Assembly (NCBI RefSeq): GCF_002234535.1
Contig: NZ_CP022521.1
Location: forward strand, 5,750,001-5,814,000
Reading direction: 5' to 3'
Length of the DNA: 64,000 bases
Origin: Actinoalloteichus hoggarensis
GTDB lineage: Bacteria > Actinomycetota > Actinomycetes > Mycobacteriales > Pseudonocardiaceae
Positions 37,736 through 46,133 of the stretch are shown here, piece after piece. Both the position numbers and the translations under genes were made by a program. Below the pieces are notes generated by a model, which saw nothing but the letters and a program-made list of their open reading frames with translations, ran no database searches and was not told the DNA's origin. The first letter of the stretch is position 1; each line of letters opens with the position of its first letter.

Positions 37736-38980
37736 TCAGATCGGGGCGGTGGCGTGGAAGAGCTGGGCGCGTCCCTCGTCGTCGTGCTCCACCGGGACGA
37801 CCTCCACCGCGGGATCGACCGCGGCGAGCCAGACCGCCTGGCCCCGGGAGATCGTCAACATGCCGCCGTCCTCGGCGAGCAGCCGGACCCGACCCGCCGT
37901 ACAGAGCAGCACCTGGGGGCCGACGGGCTCCAGCCGCACCGTCGCGTCCGCGTCCAGGCCGTCCGCAGCCGACCAGTCCAACCTGGACAGCTCGAACTCG
38001 GATGCCTCGGTCGGATACACGGTGACGCGGTCCCGACGACGCTCACCGGTCAGGACGGGCATGTCGCCGCCCCGGAAGTCCAGCACCCGCATCAGCTCGG
38101 GGACGTCGACGTGCTTGGGCGTCAGGCCGCCGCGCAGGACGTTGTCGGAGTTCGCCATGATCTCGACCCCGGTTCCCCGCAGGTAGCTGTGCAGGTTCCC
38201 CGCGGGCAGGTACAACGCCTCGCCAGGCTCCAGCACGACCCGGTTGAGCAGGAGCGCGGCCAGCACGCCCGCGTCACCGGGGTACGCCTCGCCCAGTTCC
38301 AGCACGGTTCGGCACTCGCGGTCGAAGGTGCCGTGCTCCCGGACGTGCCGGACGCAGCCGTCGAGGACCGGCGGCAGCAGCGCGTCGACCGCCCCCTGCG
38401 GCAGGGTGATCAACGTGGTGAACAACGCGCGCAGGCCCTCGGGGCCGGGGACGGCGGCGAGCAGGTCGACATAGTGGGCCAGTTGCGGAACGTCCAGCGC
38501 CGCCAGCAGTTCGACGGTGCGGTCGGCGTCCCGGAAACCCGCCAACGCGTGGAACTCGGTCAGCGCGCAGATCAGCTCGGGCTTGTGATTGCGATCCCGG
38601 TAGTTGCGTTCGGAGGCGTCCAGCGGCACCCCGGCGGCCTCTTCCCTGGCGAAGCCCTCGGCGGCCTGCTCGGCGGAGGGGTGTGCCTGCAGGCTCAGCG
38701 GCTCGTCGGCGGCGAGCACCTTCATCAGAAAGGGCAGGCGGCCGCCCCACCGCTGCGCGCAGGCCTGGCCGAGCTGACTGTGCGGATCGGCGTGCAGCAC
38801 TTCGACGAGCGCGGCCTCGGAGCCGTCGGCACGGACGAGGGTCGAGGAGTCGGAGGGGTGTGCGCCGAGCCAGAGTTCGGCCTCCGGATGCGGCGCGGGC
38901 ACCGGCTGGCCCAGGAGAGTGGAGATGGCGGTCCGAGACCCCCAGGCGTAGGGACGCACGGGGTTGCGCAGCAGGTCCAC
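37736..38980 (-). CDS. manA: Mannose-6-phosphate isomerase, class I
   Basis: 414-residue zinc enzyme interconverting fructose 6-phosphate and mannose 6-phosphate, feeding GDP-mannose and thus mannosylated glycolipids. The motifs PYAWGSRTAI, AELWLGAHP, LPFLMKVLAADEPLSLQAHPS (zinc ligands Gln98 and His100) and NYRDRNHKPE are all present. The active-site helix region PAGNLHSYLRGTGVEIMANSDNVLRGG follows in the second half. It starts at GTG 38980 with AACGAGAG upstream. It lies next to the SIS, Trm112-like and manB genes on the same strand, forming a mannose-phosphate cluster. Confidence 0.95.
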   Translation of the reverse strand: MDLLRNPVRPYAWGSRTAISTLLGQPVPAPHPEAELWLGAHPSDSSTLVRADGSEAALVEVLHADPHSQLGQACAQRWGGRLPFLMKVLAADEPLSLQAHPSAEQAAEGFAREEAAGVPLDASERNYRDRNHKPELICALTEFHALAGFRDADRTVELLAALDVPQLAHYVDLLAAVPGPEGLRALFTTLITLPQGAVDALLPPVLDGCVRHVREHGTFDRECRTVLELGEAYPGDAGVLAALLLNRVVLEPGEALYLPAGNLHSYLRGTGVEIMANSDNVLRGGLTPKHVDVPELMRVLDFRGGDMPVLTGERRRDRVTVYPTEASEFELSRLDWSAADGLDADATVRLEPVGPQVLLCTAGRVRLLAEDGGMLTISRGQAVWLAAVDPAVEVVPVEHDDEGRAQLFHATAPI

Positions 38981-39047
38981 TTCGGTCTCTCGTTCCCTAG
39001 TCTGCGGTCAACAAGGCTGACGGGTGCGATGCGCCGGGACAGGCGGG

Positions 39048-40151
39048 TCAGCGACCTGCTCCGGCCAGCTCTCCCGAGCCGCCCAGCGCTCCCGTGGCCA
39101 GGCCGAGGTACACGGCGCAGAGGTCGAATCTCGCCGCGAGGGTCAACGCGCCGAGCACGTCGGCGTCGCCGCCCGCCGGGCCGTCGAGGTCCGTCTCGGG
39201 GGACACGACGTCGCCGCCGGGCACGGCCTCGCCCGCCTGCCGGGCGAGCGCCATGGCCTCGTCGCCACGCTGGATCGACAGCAGCAGCACCCGAGGGCGT
39301 GGCGCGACCTGATCGTCCGGGTCGGCGAAGATGTCGAGGCTCTGTGCCTGCCCGGCGACCGAGCGGTACAGCGCGGGCCGGCGGACGGCGTTCTGATAGT
39401 CGCCCGCGTCGGCCACCAGGCCGCTGAAGGCGGCGAGCGAGTGGGCCGCGTGGGCGGCCACGGCCGTCGCGACCGGATCGAGGCCCCAGAGCAGCGGAAT
39501 CCGATCGGACAGCCGTAGGGCCAGTGTCTTCGCCGGATTCACGAAGGTCTCGTGGACGGGATGGTCTCGTTCCGCCTCGCGGTCCACGCCGTCGGCGACG
39601 CGGTCGAGGTCGACGGAGAGCAGCCCGAGCGCACGGGCCGCGAGCAGGCCGCCGGTGACGGCCCTGGGCAGGCTCAGTCCCGGGGGCGCGGCGACCCTCG
39701 GGTACAGCAGCACCGAGGAGCCCGCCGCCGCGGCGGCGACGGGTCCGTCCTCCGGCAGGGTCAGCAGCAGCCGGGCACCGCGACGAGCGGCGCGGTACAC
39801 CGACTCGGCGAGCGGCCGGTCGTGTCCGTCCTCGACGTGTCCGACGACGACGTCCAAGGGACCGACCCAGGCGGGCACGAGATCGGCGAGGACGACGGGC
39901 ACCGGACACACCGGTCCCAGGAGCGCCGCCAGCATCCGCGCGGCCGTCGCGCCGACGGCGGACCGGCAGAGCAGCACCAACGCCCTCGGCCGGTCCTCGA
40001 TCCGTGCGGCGAGGTCGGCCTCCACCGCGCTCTCCTGCGTCGAACGGATCTGGGCGCCTGCCGTCGCGCCGTCGCGCAGCAGCCCGACGACGTCGGCACG
40101 TTGGAGCAGTGCGGCGTCGTCGAGCACCTCGCCGAGGTCACGGTCGAGCAT
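39048..40151 (-). CDS. SIS-domain phosphosugar isomerase-like protein
   Basis: 367-residue protein with two sugar-isomerase (SIS) halves. It resembles Rv3256c and the bifunctional phosphoglucose/phosphomannose isomerases, but the usual catalytic signature is not clear to me. Visible segments are LLCRSAVGATAARMLAALLG, VVLADLVPAWVGPLDVVVGHV, RRGARLLLTLPEDGPVAAAA and PLLWGLDPVATAVAAHAAHSLAAFSG. It is Ala-rich throughout. Start options are ATG 40151 (chosen, AGCAGG 9 bases upstream) and GTG 40160, which overlaps the stop of the Trm112-like gene. It sits in the manA-manB cluster, so a role in mannose phosphate metabolism or its control is likely but inferred. Confidence 0.8.
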   Translation of the reverse strand: MLDRDLGEVLDDAALLQRADVVGLLRDGATAGAQIRSTQESAVEADLAARIEDRPRALVLLCRSAVGATAARMLAALLGPVCPVPVVLADLVPAWVGPLDVVVGHVEDGHDRPLAESVYRAARRGARLLLTLPEDGPVAAAAAGSSVLLYPRVAAPPGLSLPRAVTGGLLAARALGLLSVDLDRVADGVDREAERDHPVHETFVNPAKTLALRLSDRIPLLWGLDPVATAVAAHAAHSLAAFSGLVADAGDYQNAVRRPALYRSVAGQAQSLDIFADPDDQVAPRPRVLLLSIQRGDEAMALARQAGEAVPGGDVVSPETDLDGPAGGDADVLGALTLAARFDLCAVYLGLATGALGGSGELAGAGR

Positions 40152-40156
40152 CTCGA

Positions 40157-40393
40157 TCACCTGCTCGTCGAGACTCCGTCGGTCGAGCCGGAGGGCGGCG
40201 TGCCGGGGCCTGCCACTGCTTCGTCGAGCAGCAGCACCGGAATGCCCTCCTGGACCGGGAACCGACGGTCGCAGCTCGTACAGGTCAGCAGGTCGGCGTC
40301 GGAATCCTCCGGTGTGCCGACCACGAGTGCGCCGTGCTCCGGGCACGGGCAGGCGAGAATCTCCAGAAGACGAGCGTCGAGGGTGACGGACAC
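40157..40393 (-). CDS. Trm112-family small zinc-ribbon protein
   Basis: 78-residue protein: LDARLLEILACPCPEHGALV, then LLTCTSCDRRFPVQEGIPVLLLDEA. The paired Cys motifs and the PVQEGIPVLL end are diagnostic of the YcaR/Trm112 family. AGGAGG lies 4 bases before GTG 40393. Eukaryotic Trm112 activates methyltransferases; the bacterial role is unclear. It is cotranscribed between manB and the SIS gene, where many actinomycetes keep it. Confidence 0.88.
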   Translation of the reverse strand: MSVTLDARLLEILACPCPEHGALVVGTPEDSDADLLTCTSCDRRFPVQEGIPVLLLDEAVAGPGTPPSGSTDGVSTSR

Positions 40394-40444
40394 GGTTCCT
40401 CCTAGCCGGTTGAAGTCAGCGATGCACACTCTCGTCCGCCGCGA

Positions 40445-41794
40445 TCATCCGCGGACGATCGAGAGGACCTCGTCTCGCAGTCGTGCCATCTCGGCGTCGC
40501 CGGGACCCTCCACGTTGAGCCGCAGCAGCGGTTCGGTGTTGGAGGGGCGCAGGTTGAACCAGGAGCCGTCGGCGACCTCCACGGTGAGTCCGTCGAGCTC
40601 GTCGACCGTGGCGCCCTCCCGGTCGAGGAACGCCGCCTTGACCTGGGCCATGCGTTGATCCGGTTCGGCCACCGTGGAGTTGACCTCGCCGGACGCGGCG
40701 TAACGGCTGTACTCACGGGTGAGCTCCGACAGGGGGTCCGGCTGCTCGCCCAGCGCGGCGAGGACGTGCATCGCCGCCAGCATGCCGGTGTCGGCACGCC
40801 AGAAGTCACGGAAGTAGTAGTGAGCGGAGTGCTCGCCGCCGAAGATGGCGCCGGTCTCGGCCATGCTCTGTTTGATGAAGGAGTGGCCGACCCTGGTGCG
40901 CACCGTGCTGCCGCCGTGCTCGGCGACGATCTCGGGGACCGCCTTGGAGGTGATCAGGTTGTGAATGATCACTCCGCCGGGGTCCTTGCCGAGCTCCCGC
41001 ACGGCCACCAGCGCGGTGACGGCGCTCGGAGAGACCGGGTCGCCGTTCTCGTCGACGACGAAACAGCGGTCGGCGTCGCCGTCGAAGGCCAGGCCCGCGT
41101 CGGCGCCCACCTCGCGGACCTTGGCCTGCAGGTCGACGATGTTGGCGGGGTCGAGGGGGTTGGCCTCGTGGTTCGGGAAGCTGCCGTCCAGCTCGAAGTA
41201 CAGCGGGACGATGGTCAGCGGCAGGTCCTTGAAGACCTCGGGGACGGTGTGTCCGCCCATGCCGTTGCCGGCGTCGACCACCACCGTCAGCGGCCGGGAA
41301 CCGGACAGGTCCACCAGTTCATGCAGGTAGGCGGCGTAGTCGGCGAGCAGTTCACGTCGGCTGACCGAGCCCCGGCGTCCGACGAAGCCGGGAACGCCCT
41401 TCTCGACCATGTCTCGAATCTCGGCGAGTCCGCTGTCCTGCCCGACCGGAGCCGCGCCCGCCCGACAGAGCTTGATGCCGTTGTACTTCGCCGGGTTGTG
41501 ACTGGCGGTGAACATGGCGCCGGGCAGGTCGAGTCGCCCGGAGGCGAAGTACAGCAGGTCGGTGCTGGCCAGGCCGATGTCGACGACGTCGACGCCCTGG
41601 CCGGTGACGCCCTCGGCGAAGGCAGTGGAGAGTCTCGGCGACGAGTCGCGCATGTCGTGGCCGACGGCGATGGCCGGCCCGCCGACCAGCCGGGCGAAGG
41701 CGGCGCCGATGTCGCGGACGACGGCCTCGTCGAGCTCCTCGTCGACCACGCCGCGGATGTCATACGCCTTGACGATGCCGGACAGGTCGTGCAC
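40445..41794 (-). CDS. manB: Phosphomannomutase/phosphoglucomutase
   Basis: 449-residue alpha-D-phosphohexomutase making mannose 1-phosphate. It has all four motifs: phosphoserine loop TASHNP (Ser98), metal loop DGDADR, sugar-binding GEHSAHYYF and the phosphate-binding RPSNTEPLLRL at the C-terminus. GGGAG lies 6 bases before GTG 41794; the frame is open upstream but the protein would no longer start at the family position (HDLSGIVKAYDIRG). It corresponds to Rv3257c. First gene of the cluster manB, Trm112-like, SIS. Confidence 0.95.
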   Translation of the reverse strand: MHDLSGIVKAYDIRGVVDEELDEAVVRDIGAAFARLVGGPAIAVGHDMRDSSPRLSTAFAEGVTGQGVDVVDIGLASTDLLYFASGRLDLPGAMFTASHNPAKYNGIKLCRAGAAPVGQDSGLAEIRDMVEKGVPGFVGRRGSVSRRELLADYAAYLHELVDLSGSRPLTVVVDAGNGMGGHTVPEVFKDLPLTIVPLYFELDGSFPNHEANPLDPANIVDLQAKVREVGADAGLAFDGDADRCFVVDENGDPVSPSAVTALVAVRELGKDPGGVIIHNLITSKAVPEIVAEHGGSTVRTRVGHSFIKQSMAETGAIFGGEHSAHYYFRDFWRADTGMLAAMHVLAALGEQPDPLSELTREYSRYAASGEVNSTVAEPDQRMAQVKAAFLDREGATVDELDGLTVEVADGSWFNLRPSNTEPLLRLNVEGPGDAEMARLRDEVLSIVRG

Positions 41795-42154
41795 GCCACT
41801 CTCCCTCGTCTGCGGGCCCGCCTGCTGCCGGCGCCCCTGCCTATCGCAGCCTACCGGCGTCGCCTCCTCCGCCGCGTGGGTCGGTGCGGTCCGTGATCGA
41901 CAGGTGACGCCCGCAGGACCTCCGTGCTGCCCGCGACCCGACGGGCCGCCTGACGGGTCCGTCGCCGCCGACACGCGCGCTGACCTGTGACGACGACGTG
42001 GGCTCTCGCCGAGGGGCGGGGCGTTCTCCCCGGTATGTCCGCGATAGGACGGACCGAGGCGGTCCCGGGCGGCGTGGACGGGCGGACCGGGCGGACTGCT
42101 CCGGACGGGTGCACTTCGCACCGGGGACCGCCCCGGCCATGCGTCCCGGCAGGC
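41795..42154. other. Intergenic region upstream of manB
   Basis: 360 bases between the metallopeptidase-like gene and manB, both on the minus strand. It should carry the manB promoter; nothing specific was recognised and no coding frame is supported. Confidence 0.4.
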
Positions 42155-42631
42155 TCAGGAGTCGCCGTCGACCACGTCGGGATCGAGTCCGAGGTAACTG
42201 GCGACCTGCTCCACCAGCACGTCGTGGACCAGGTCGGAGAGGTCGATGCCGTCCTGCGCCCTGGCCTCCAGCGGCCGCCGGTAGAGCACGATGCGCGCCC
42301 TCGTCGGCACGCCCCGACGGTCGACTCCCGCCGGGATCAGCCGCGCGAGCGGCACCCGGCCGTCCTCGACCACGTCGACGCCCTGCTCCGCCTCGGCGTG
42401 CGGTTCGGCGTTCAACTCGGGGACGTCGTCGACCGCCACGTCGAGTTGCGTCAGCTCGGTGCGCCACCGCTGCTCCAACGGCTCGAGCGCCTCCAGGACC
42501 AGGGCGTCGAACTTCTCCGATCGACTCCGTGCGGCCGGAGTCGACGGCGGATACAGTGCGCCCCGAAGACCTCGTCCTCGGCGATCTCGACGGGACCGCG
42601 TCCGTCGCTGATATCCGTGCGCTGCGACCAC
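42155..42631 (-). CDS. Metallopeptidase-family (minimal zincin-like) protein, Rv3259 type
   Basis: 158-residue protein. After a basic N-terminus come RGALYPPSTPAARSRSEKFDALVLEALEPLE, QLDVAVDDVPELN, VPLARLIPAGVDRRGVPTRARIVLYRRPLE and a C-terminal LSDLVHDVLVEQVASYLGLDPDVVDGD. These match Rv3259-like proteins. The expected HExxH zinc motif reads HDVLVEQ, so the Glu and second His are absent and the protein is probably not a protease. GTG 42631 is supported by TACCCT 7 bases upstream (leaderless). Divergent from the DUF3499 gene. Confidence 0.85.
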   Translation of the reverse strand: MVAAHGYQRRTRSRRDRRGRGLRGALYPPSTPAARSRSEKFDALVLEALEPLEQRWRTELTQLDVAVDDVPELNAEPHAEAEQGVDVVEDGRVPLARLIPAGVDRRGVPTRARIVLYRRPLEARAQDGIDLSDLVHDVLVEQVASYLGLDPDVVDGDS

Positions 42632-42638
42632 GGCGCCG

Positions 42639-42644
42639 AGGGTA
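42639..42644 (-). promoter_or_regulatory. -10 element of the leaderless Rv3259-type gene
   Basis: TACCCT on the minus strand, 7 bases before GTG 42631. Fits TANNNT; there is no Shine-Dalgarno for this start. Confidence 0.5.
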
Positions 42645-42761
42645 CGCCGTGCGCGGCGAGGGCCGCTGCGGGCCGAGAACAGACCAGGTTGCGGCTACCT
42701 GGAAGATGTCACGGACAAGTGTCATCCGCGTGGCTGCTACGCGGTGAGGAAGAAGGGCGCT

Positions 42762-43133
42762 ATGGTCGCCGCTGTGCGGAGCGTGAGACGGTGCTCGCGA
42801 ACCGGGTGTACGAACCCGGCTGTCGCCACGCTCACCTACGCTTACGCGGACTCGACTGCCGTGGTGGGGCCGCTGGCCACCTTCGCGGAACCACACAGCT
42901 ACGACCTCTGTGAAGCCCATGCCATGCGGCTCACCGCCCCCAAGGGCTGGGAGGTCGTCCGCTATGAGGGCGAGTTCGCGATTCCGCAGCCCACCGTCGA
43001 CGATCTGACCGCGCTGGCCGAGGCGGTTCGCGAGGCGGGGCGCGCCGATCGGGCACACGAGGCGGTCGAGGGCACGATCACCCGGGGCCCTCGGGCCCAT
43101 CTGCGCGTCATCCCTACTCCGCCGGAGGACTGA
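42762..43133 (+). CDS. DUF3499 zinc-ribbon-like protein
   Basis: 123-residue actinobacterial protein. CSRTGCTNPAVATLTYAYAD and DLCEAHAMRLTAPKGWEVVR supply two Cys pairs or a Cys/His pair that look like a small zinc site; STAVVGPLATFAEPHSYD links them. The C-terminal 50 residues are a charged helix and tail. ATG 42762 has GAAGGG 6 bases upstream. It lies between the Rv3259-type gene and whiB2, the Rv3258 position in mycobacteria. Function unknown. A strong bidirectional hairpin ends the transcript. Confidence 0.88.
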   Translation: MVAAVRSVRRCSRTGCTNPAVATLTYAYADSTAVVGPLATFAEPHSYDLCEAHAMRLTAPKGWEVVRYEGEFAIPQPTVDDLTALAEAVREAGRADRAHEAVEGTITRGPRAHLRVIPTPPED

Positions 43134-43233
43134 CGCCCGGCGTCTGACGCATCCCGCCGTCGGAGCGGCCGCCCGCCGTGAACGACGACGCATGCGCGGC
43201 GCCGACCGAGTCCGTGCGCGGCCCGCTGCTCGC

Positions 43234-43292
43234 CGTCACCCGCTCCACGGCGTCACCCGCTCCACGTCGTCACCCGCTCCACGTCGTCACCC
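43234..43292. repeat. 17-bp period tandem repeat
   Basis: Three copies of CGTCACCCGCTCCACG plus one variable base, and a partial fourth, in the 553-base gap between convergent DUF3499 and whiB genes. Noncoding. Confidence 0.75.
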
Positions 43293-43384
43293 ACACCGTG
43301 GCGCCGGGCTTCCGTCGCGACGCGGCGTCCTCGACTGGGCACGGGCGCAGGGACCGGCCTGGCTCAGGCTCGGCTCACGGCGCT

Positions 43385-43423
43385 CCCCACCCGTCGAGGT
43401 CGTCAGGACCTCGACGGGTGGGG
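43385..43423. terminator. 17-bp perfect hairpin between convergent genes
   Basis: Arms 43385-43401 and 43407-43423 are perfectly complementary over 17 bases around a 5-base loop. It sits between DUF3499 (plus) and whiB2 (minus), so it can serve both directions. The remaining gap up to 43686 has no gene. Confidence 0.8.
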
Positions 43424-43686
43424 GCGCCGGAGCGGGCAGACACAGTTCGCGAATCATCGAGCCACGAGAGCGGAAACCCACTTCGACTTCCGCCGTTCTG
43501 CCGACCGAGGAGAATGGAGTGCTGCCCTGATCATCCGGTTCGGAGTATTCTTCCGATTAAGGTCATGAACGAAAATCAACCCCGGATCATCACACGAAGA
43601 CGATCCAGGGTCGACGCCACGGATGGCGGTGCTCGTCATCCCGGGCAGGCCCACCCAGCCGAGCCGACGAGCCGAACGGGCCTCCT

Positions 43687-44001
43687 TCAGGACGCCCGCT
43701 TCTTCAATTTGCGTCTCTCCCGCTCGGAGAGGCCGCCCCAGATACCGAAGCGCTCGTCATGCGCCAACGCATACTCCAGACACTCCGCGCGCACCTCGCA
43801 GCCTGCGCAGATGCGCTTGGCCTCCCTGGTCGAGCCTCCCTTCTCCGGGAAGAACGCCTCAGGATCCGTCTGTGCACATAGTGCACGCTCTTGCCAATCC
43901 TGTTCCTCATCCCCCGTGTCGAACAGATCGGTCAGTCCTTCGAGCTCCCCAAGCCGAAGGTCTCCCCGCTCTGCCGCACGGTTCTCTTCGAATTCCCGCA
44001 C
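43687..44001 (-). CDS. whiB2: WhiB2/WhmD-type iron-sulfur regulator
   Basis: 104-residue Wbl protein required for septation in mycobacteria and Streptomyces. Four [4Fe-4S] ligands are Cys42, Cys65, Cys68 and Cys74 (LCAQTDPEAFFPEKGGS, ICAGCEVRAEC). The GIWGG turn at 86-90 precedes the basic DNA-binding tail RERRKLKKRAS. Nearly all of the core matches mycobacterial WhiB2. GAGGAGG lies 5 bases before GTG 44001. An inverted repeat TTACAC-CT-GTGTAA lies 85 bases upstream. Position beside fbiA and the Rv3259/DUF3499 genes is conserved. Confidence 0.95.
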   Translation of the reverse strand: MREFEENRAAERGDLRLGELEGLTDLFDTGDEEQDWQERALCAQTDPEAFFPEKGGSTREAKRICAGCEVRAECLEYALAHDERFGIWGGLSERERRKLKKRAS

Positions 44002-44085
44002 GTCCGCCTCCTCGCCTTCCGCACTCCCCGGTTGGCGGACGTCACCCGTCGCCCCTCTCCAGGACGCCGAATGACACCGATGTGA

Positions 44086-44099
44086 TTACACCTGTGTAA
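44086..44099. promoter_or_regulatory. Inverted repeat upstream of whiB2, possible MtrA site
   Basis: TTACAC-CT-GTGTAA in an otherwise GC-rich promoter region. It contains GTTAC/GTAAC-like half sites of the kind bound by MtrA, and whiB2 has been reported as an MtrA target in mycobacteria. mtrA is encoded in this window at 29.1-29.8 kb. Binding is inferred. Confidence 0.45.
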
Positions 44100-44270
44100 C
44101 CGCAGGGGGTCAAGCCGAGCTCATCCGAATGGGGGATTGTTCGACGACCTCGGCAGCGTCCGGACGGCGGTGTCTCCGACCTCGCTGGACCATTCCGGGA
44201 AGCACCGGCCCGAAGCCGCCCACGCCGCATCGCCCGACCGGGTTCCGCGATGGGACACACTGGGTTCGTG

Positions 44271-45032
44271 ATGCGATCCGCCGTCCGGCCGAGCCCCCTG
44301 TTCCTCGTCATCCTCGCCGTGACCGTCGCGGGCGCGCTGCTGACGCTCGTGGAGCAGCAGATCGCACTGACGACCGGCATCGTGCTGCTGGTCATCGGCG
44401 GCTGGGCGGTGTCGCTGTGCCTCCATGAGTTCGGCCACGCGGCGGTCGCCTTCCGGGGCGGCGACCACTCGGTGCGCGCCAAGGGCTACCTCACCCTCGA
44501 CCCCCGCCGATACACCGATCCGGTGCTCAGCCTGGTCCTGCCGATGCTGCTCCTGCTCGCCGGCGGCATCCCCCTGCCCGGTGGGGCGGTGTGGATCAAT
44601 CGGCACGCGCTGCGGTCCAAGGGTGTCGAGTCCGCGGTGTCGCTGGCCGGTCCGCTGACGAACCTGGTGCTCGGTGCGCTGCTGGTGACGTCGGTCGCGC
44701 TGTTCCAGCCGCCGCTCGGTCTGGCAGCGGGTCTGTCCTATCTGGCCTATGTACAGATCATCGCCTTCGTGCTGAACATCCTGCCGGTGCCGGGTCTGGA
44801 CGGTTACGGGGCACTAGAGCCGTATCTGCCGTACCAGGCCCGCCGTTACGGGCAGATCGCCCGCCCCTGGGCACCGCTCGCGCTGTTCGCCCTGCTGCTC
44901 GGTCTGCCGGAACTGGGAATCACCGTGCTGAGTGACACGCTGTTCGGCCTCACCGGGTGGATCTTCGACCTGATGGGCGGCGAGGCGCTCTACGCCCAGC
45001 TCGGCCAGCTGGAGTTCCGTTTCTGGAACTGA
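44271..45032 (+). CDS. M50-family site-2 protease homologue
   Basis: 253-residue membrane metalloprotease. The zinc motif HEFGHA follows the second hydrophobic span (SLCLHEFGHAAVAFRGG), and the third ligand lies in NILPVPGLDGYGALEP. About five spans lie between residues 10 and 235. The short form without a PDZ domain resembles Rv0359-like or SpoIVFB-like peptidases rather than Rip1. Substrate unknown. The start is ATG 44271 or the GTG just before it; CACACT lies 6 bases before that GTG. Transcribed with the F420 genes but 102 bases apart. Confidence 0.9.
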   Translation: MRSAVRPSPLFLVILAVTVAGALLTLVEQQIALTTGIVLLVIGGWAVSLCLHEFGHAAVAFRGGDHSVRAKGYLTLDPRRYTDPVLSLVLPMLLLLAGGIPLPGGAVWINRHALRSKGVESAVSLAGPLTNLVLGALLVTSVALFQPPLGLAAGLSYLAYVQIIAFVLNILPVPGLDGYGALEPYLPYQARRYGQIARPWAPLALFALLLGLPELGITVLSDTLFGLTGWIFDLMGGEALYAQLGQLEFRFWN

Positions 45033-45121
45033 GACCGCCCTCGGGCCGGACTCGGCGGGTGCGGCGCGACGCGGATTCGGATCTTCGTCTCACACGGCCG
45101 TGAGGCGGTCGGCAGCCGCAC

Positions 45122-45127
45122 TAGGAT
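45122..45127 (+). promoter_or_regulatory. -10 element of the leaderless fbiA gene
   Basis: TAGGAT, 7 bases before GTG 45135, with no Shine-Dalgarno. It predicts a transcript starting at the fbiA initiation codon. A good -35 is not visible. Confidence 0.55.
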
Positions 45128-45134
45128 CGACCGG

Positions 45135-46133
45135 GTGAAGGTTGTCGTACTCGTCGGCGGGGTCGGTGGCGCCCGCTTCCTACTGGGCGTGAAGTCCGCG
45201 CTGGGCCTGCCGCTCCACGGCGACGCCCCCGAGGCCGCGCCGCATCAGATCACCGCCGTGGTGAACACCGGCGACGACGTCCAGATGCACGGGCTCCAGA
45301 TCTGCCCGGACCTGGACACCTGCATGTACACCCTCAGCGGTGCCATCGACGAGGAGAAGGGCTGGGGCCGCGCCGCGGAGACCTGGACCGTCCAGGAGGA
45401 GCTGGCCGCCTACGGGGTCGAGCCCGACTGGTTCGGTCTGGGAGACCGGGACATCGCGACCCATCTCGTCCGCACCAGGATGCTGCGGGCCGGCTATCCG
45501 CTGTCGACGGTGACCGAGGCGTTGAGCGCGCGGTGGCGACCGGGCGTCCGACTGCTGCCGATGTCCGACGACCGCGTCGAGACCCACGTCGTGATCGACG
45601 ATCCCGGGGCAGGCGAGGGTGGGCGCCGCGCGGTGCACTTCCAGGAATGGTGGGTGCGCCATCGTGCCGCGCCCACCGCCCACGCGATCGGACCCGTCGG
45701 CATCGACGAGGCGACCCCGGCGCCGGGCCTGCTGGACGCGGTGAAGGAGGCCGACGTGGTGCTGTTCGCCCCGTCCAATCCCGTGGTGAGCATCGGCACG
45801 ATCCTCGCGGTGCCCGGCGTGCGCGAGGCACTGCGCGAGACCACCGCGCCGGTGATCGGCGTCTCCCCGATCATCGCGGGACGTCCGCTGCGCGGCATGG
45901 CCGACGCCTGCCTGTCGGCGATCGGCGTCGAGAGCACGGCCGAGGCCGTGGGGCGGCACTACGGCTCCCGTGCCGCCGAGGAGGGACTGTTGGACGGCTG
46001 GCTGGTGCACACCGGCGACGAGTCGGAGGTCCCGGGAGTCACCGTGCGCGCCGTGCCGCTGCTGATGTCCTCCCCGGAGGCGACGTCGGCGATGGTGCAG
46101 GCGGCATTCGACCTGGCTGGAGTACGTGCGTGA
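45135..46133 (+). CDS. fbiA: Phosphoenolpyruvate/2-phospholactate transferase FbiA (CofD)
   Basis: 332-residue enzyme that joins the GMP-linked three-carbon donor to Fo, giving dehydro-F420-0 or F420-0. The N-terminal [17 protein letters not shown] is the nucleotide-binding loop. [41 protein letters not shown] and [23 protein letters not shown] follow in CofD order. It starts at GTG 45135, probably leaderless. The fbiB start overlaps its stop (GTGA, 46130-46133), so the two are translated together. F420 is the deazaflavin cofactor of many actinobacterial reductases. Confidence 0.95.
   Translation: MKVVVLVGGVGGARFLLGVKSALGLPLHGDAPEAAPHQITAVVNTGDDVQMHGLQICPDLDTCMYTLSGAIDEEKGWGRAAETWTVQEELAAYGVEPDWFGLGDRDIATHLVRTRMLRAGYPLSTVTEALSARWRPGVRLLPMSDDRVETHVVIDDPGAGEGGRRAVHFQEWWVRHRAAPTAHAIGPVGIDEATPAPGLLDAVKEADVVLFAPSNPVVSIGTILAVPGVREALRETTAPVIGVSPIIAGRPLRGMADACLSAIGVESTAEAVGRHYGSRAAEEGLLDGWLVHTGDESEVPGVTVRAVPLLMSSPEATSAMVQAAFDLAGVRA

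Noticed and set aside
43234-43292. CRISPR-like repeat array
   Set aside because: The units are 17-bp contiguous tandem copies without spacers, and no cas gene is near.
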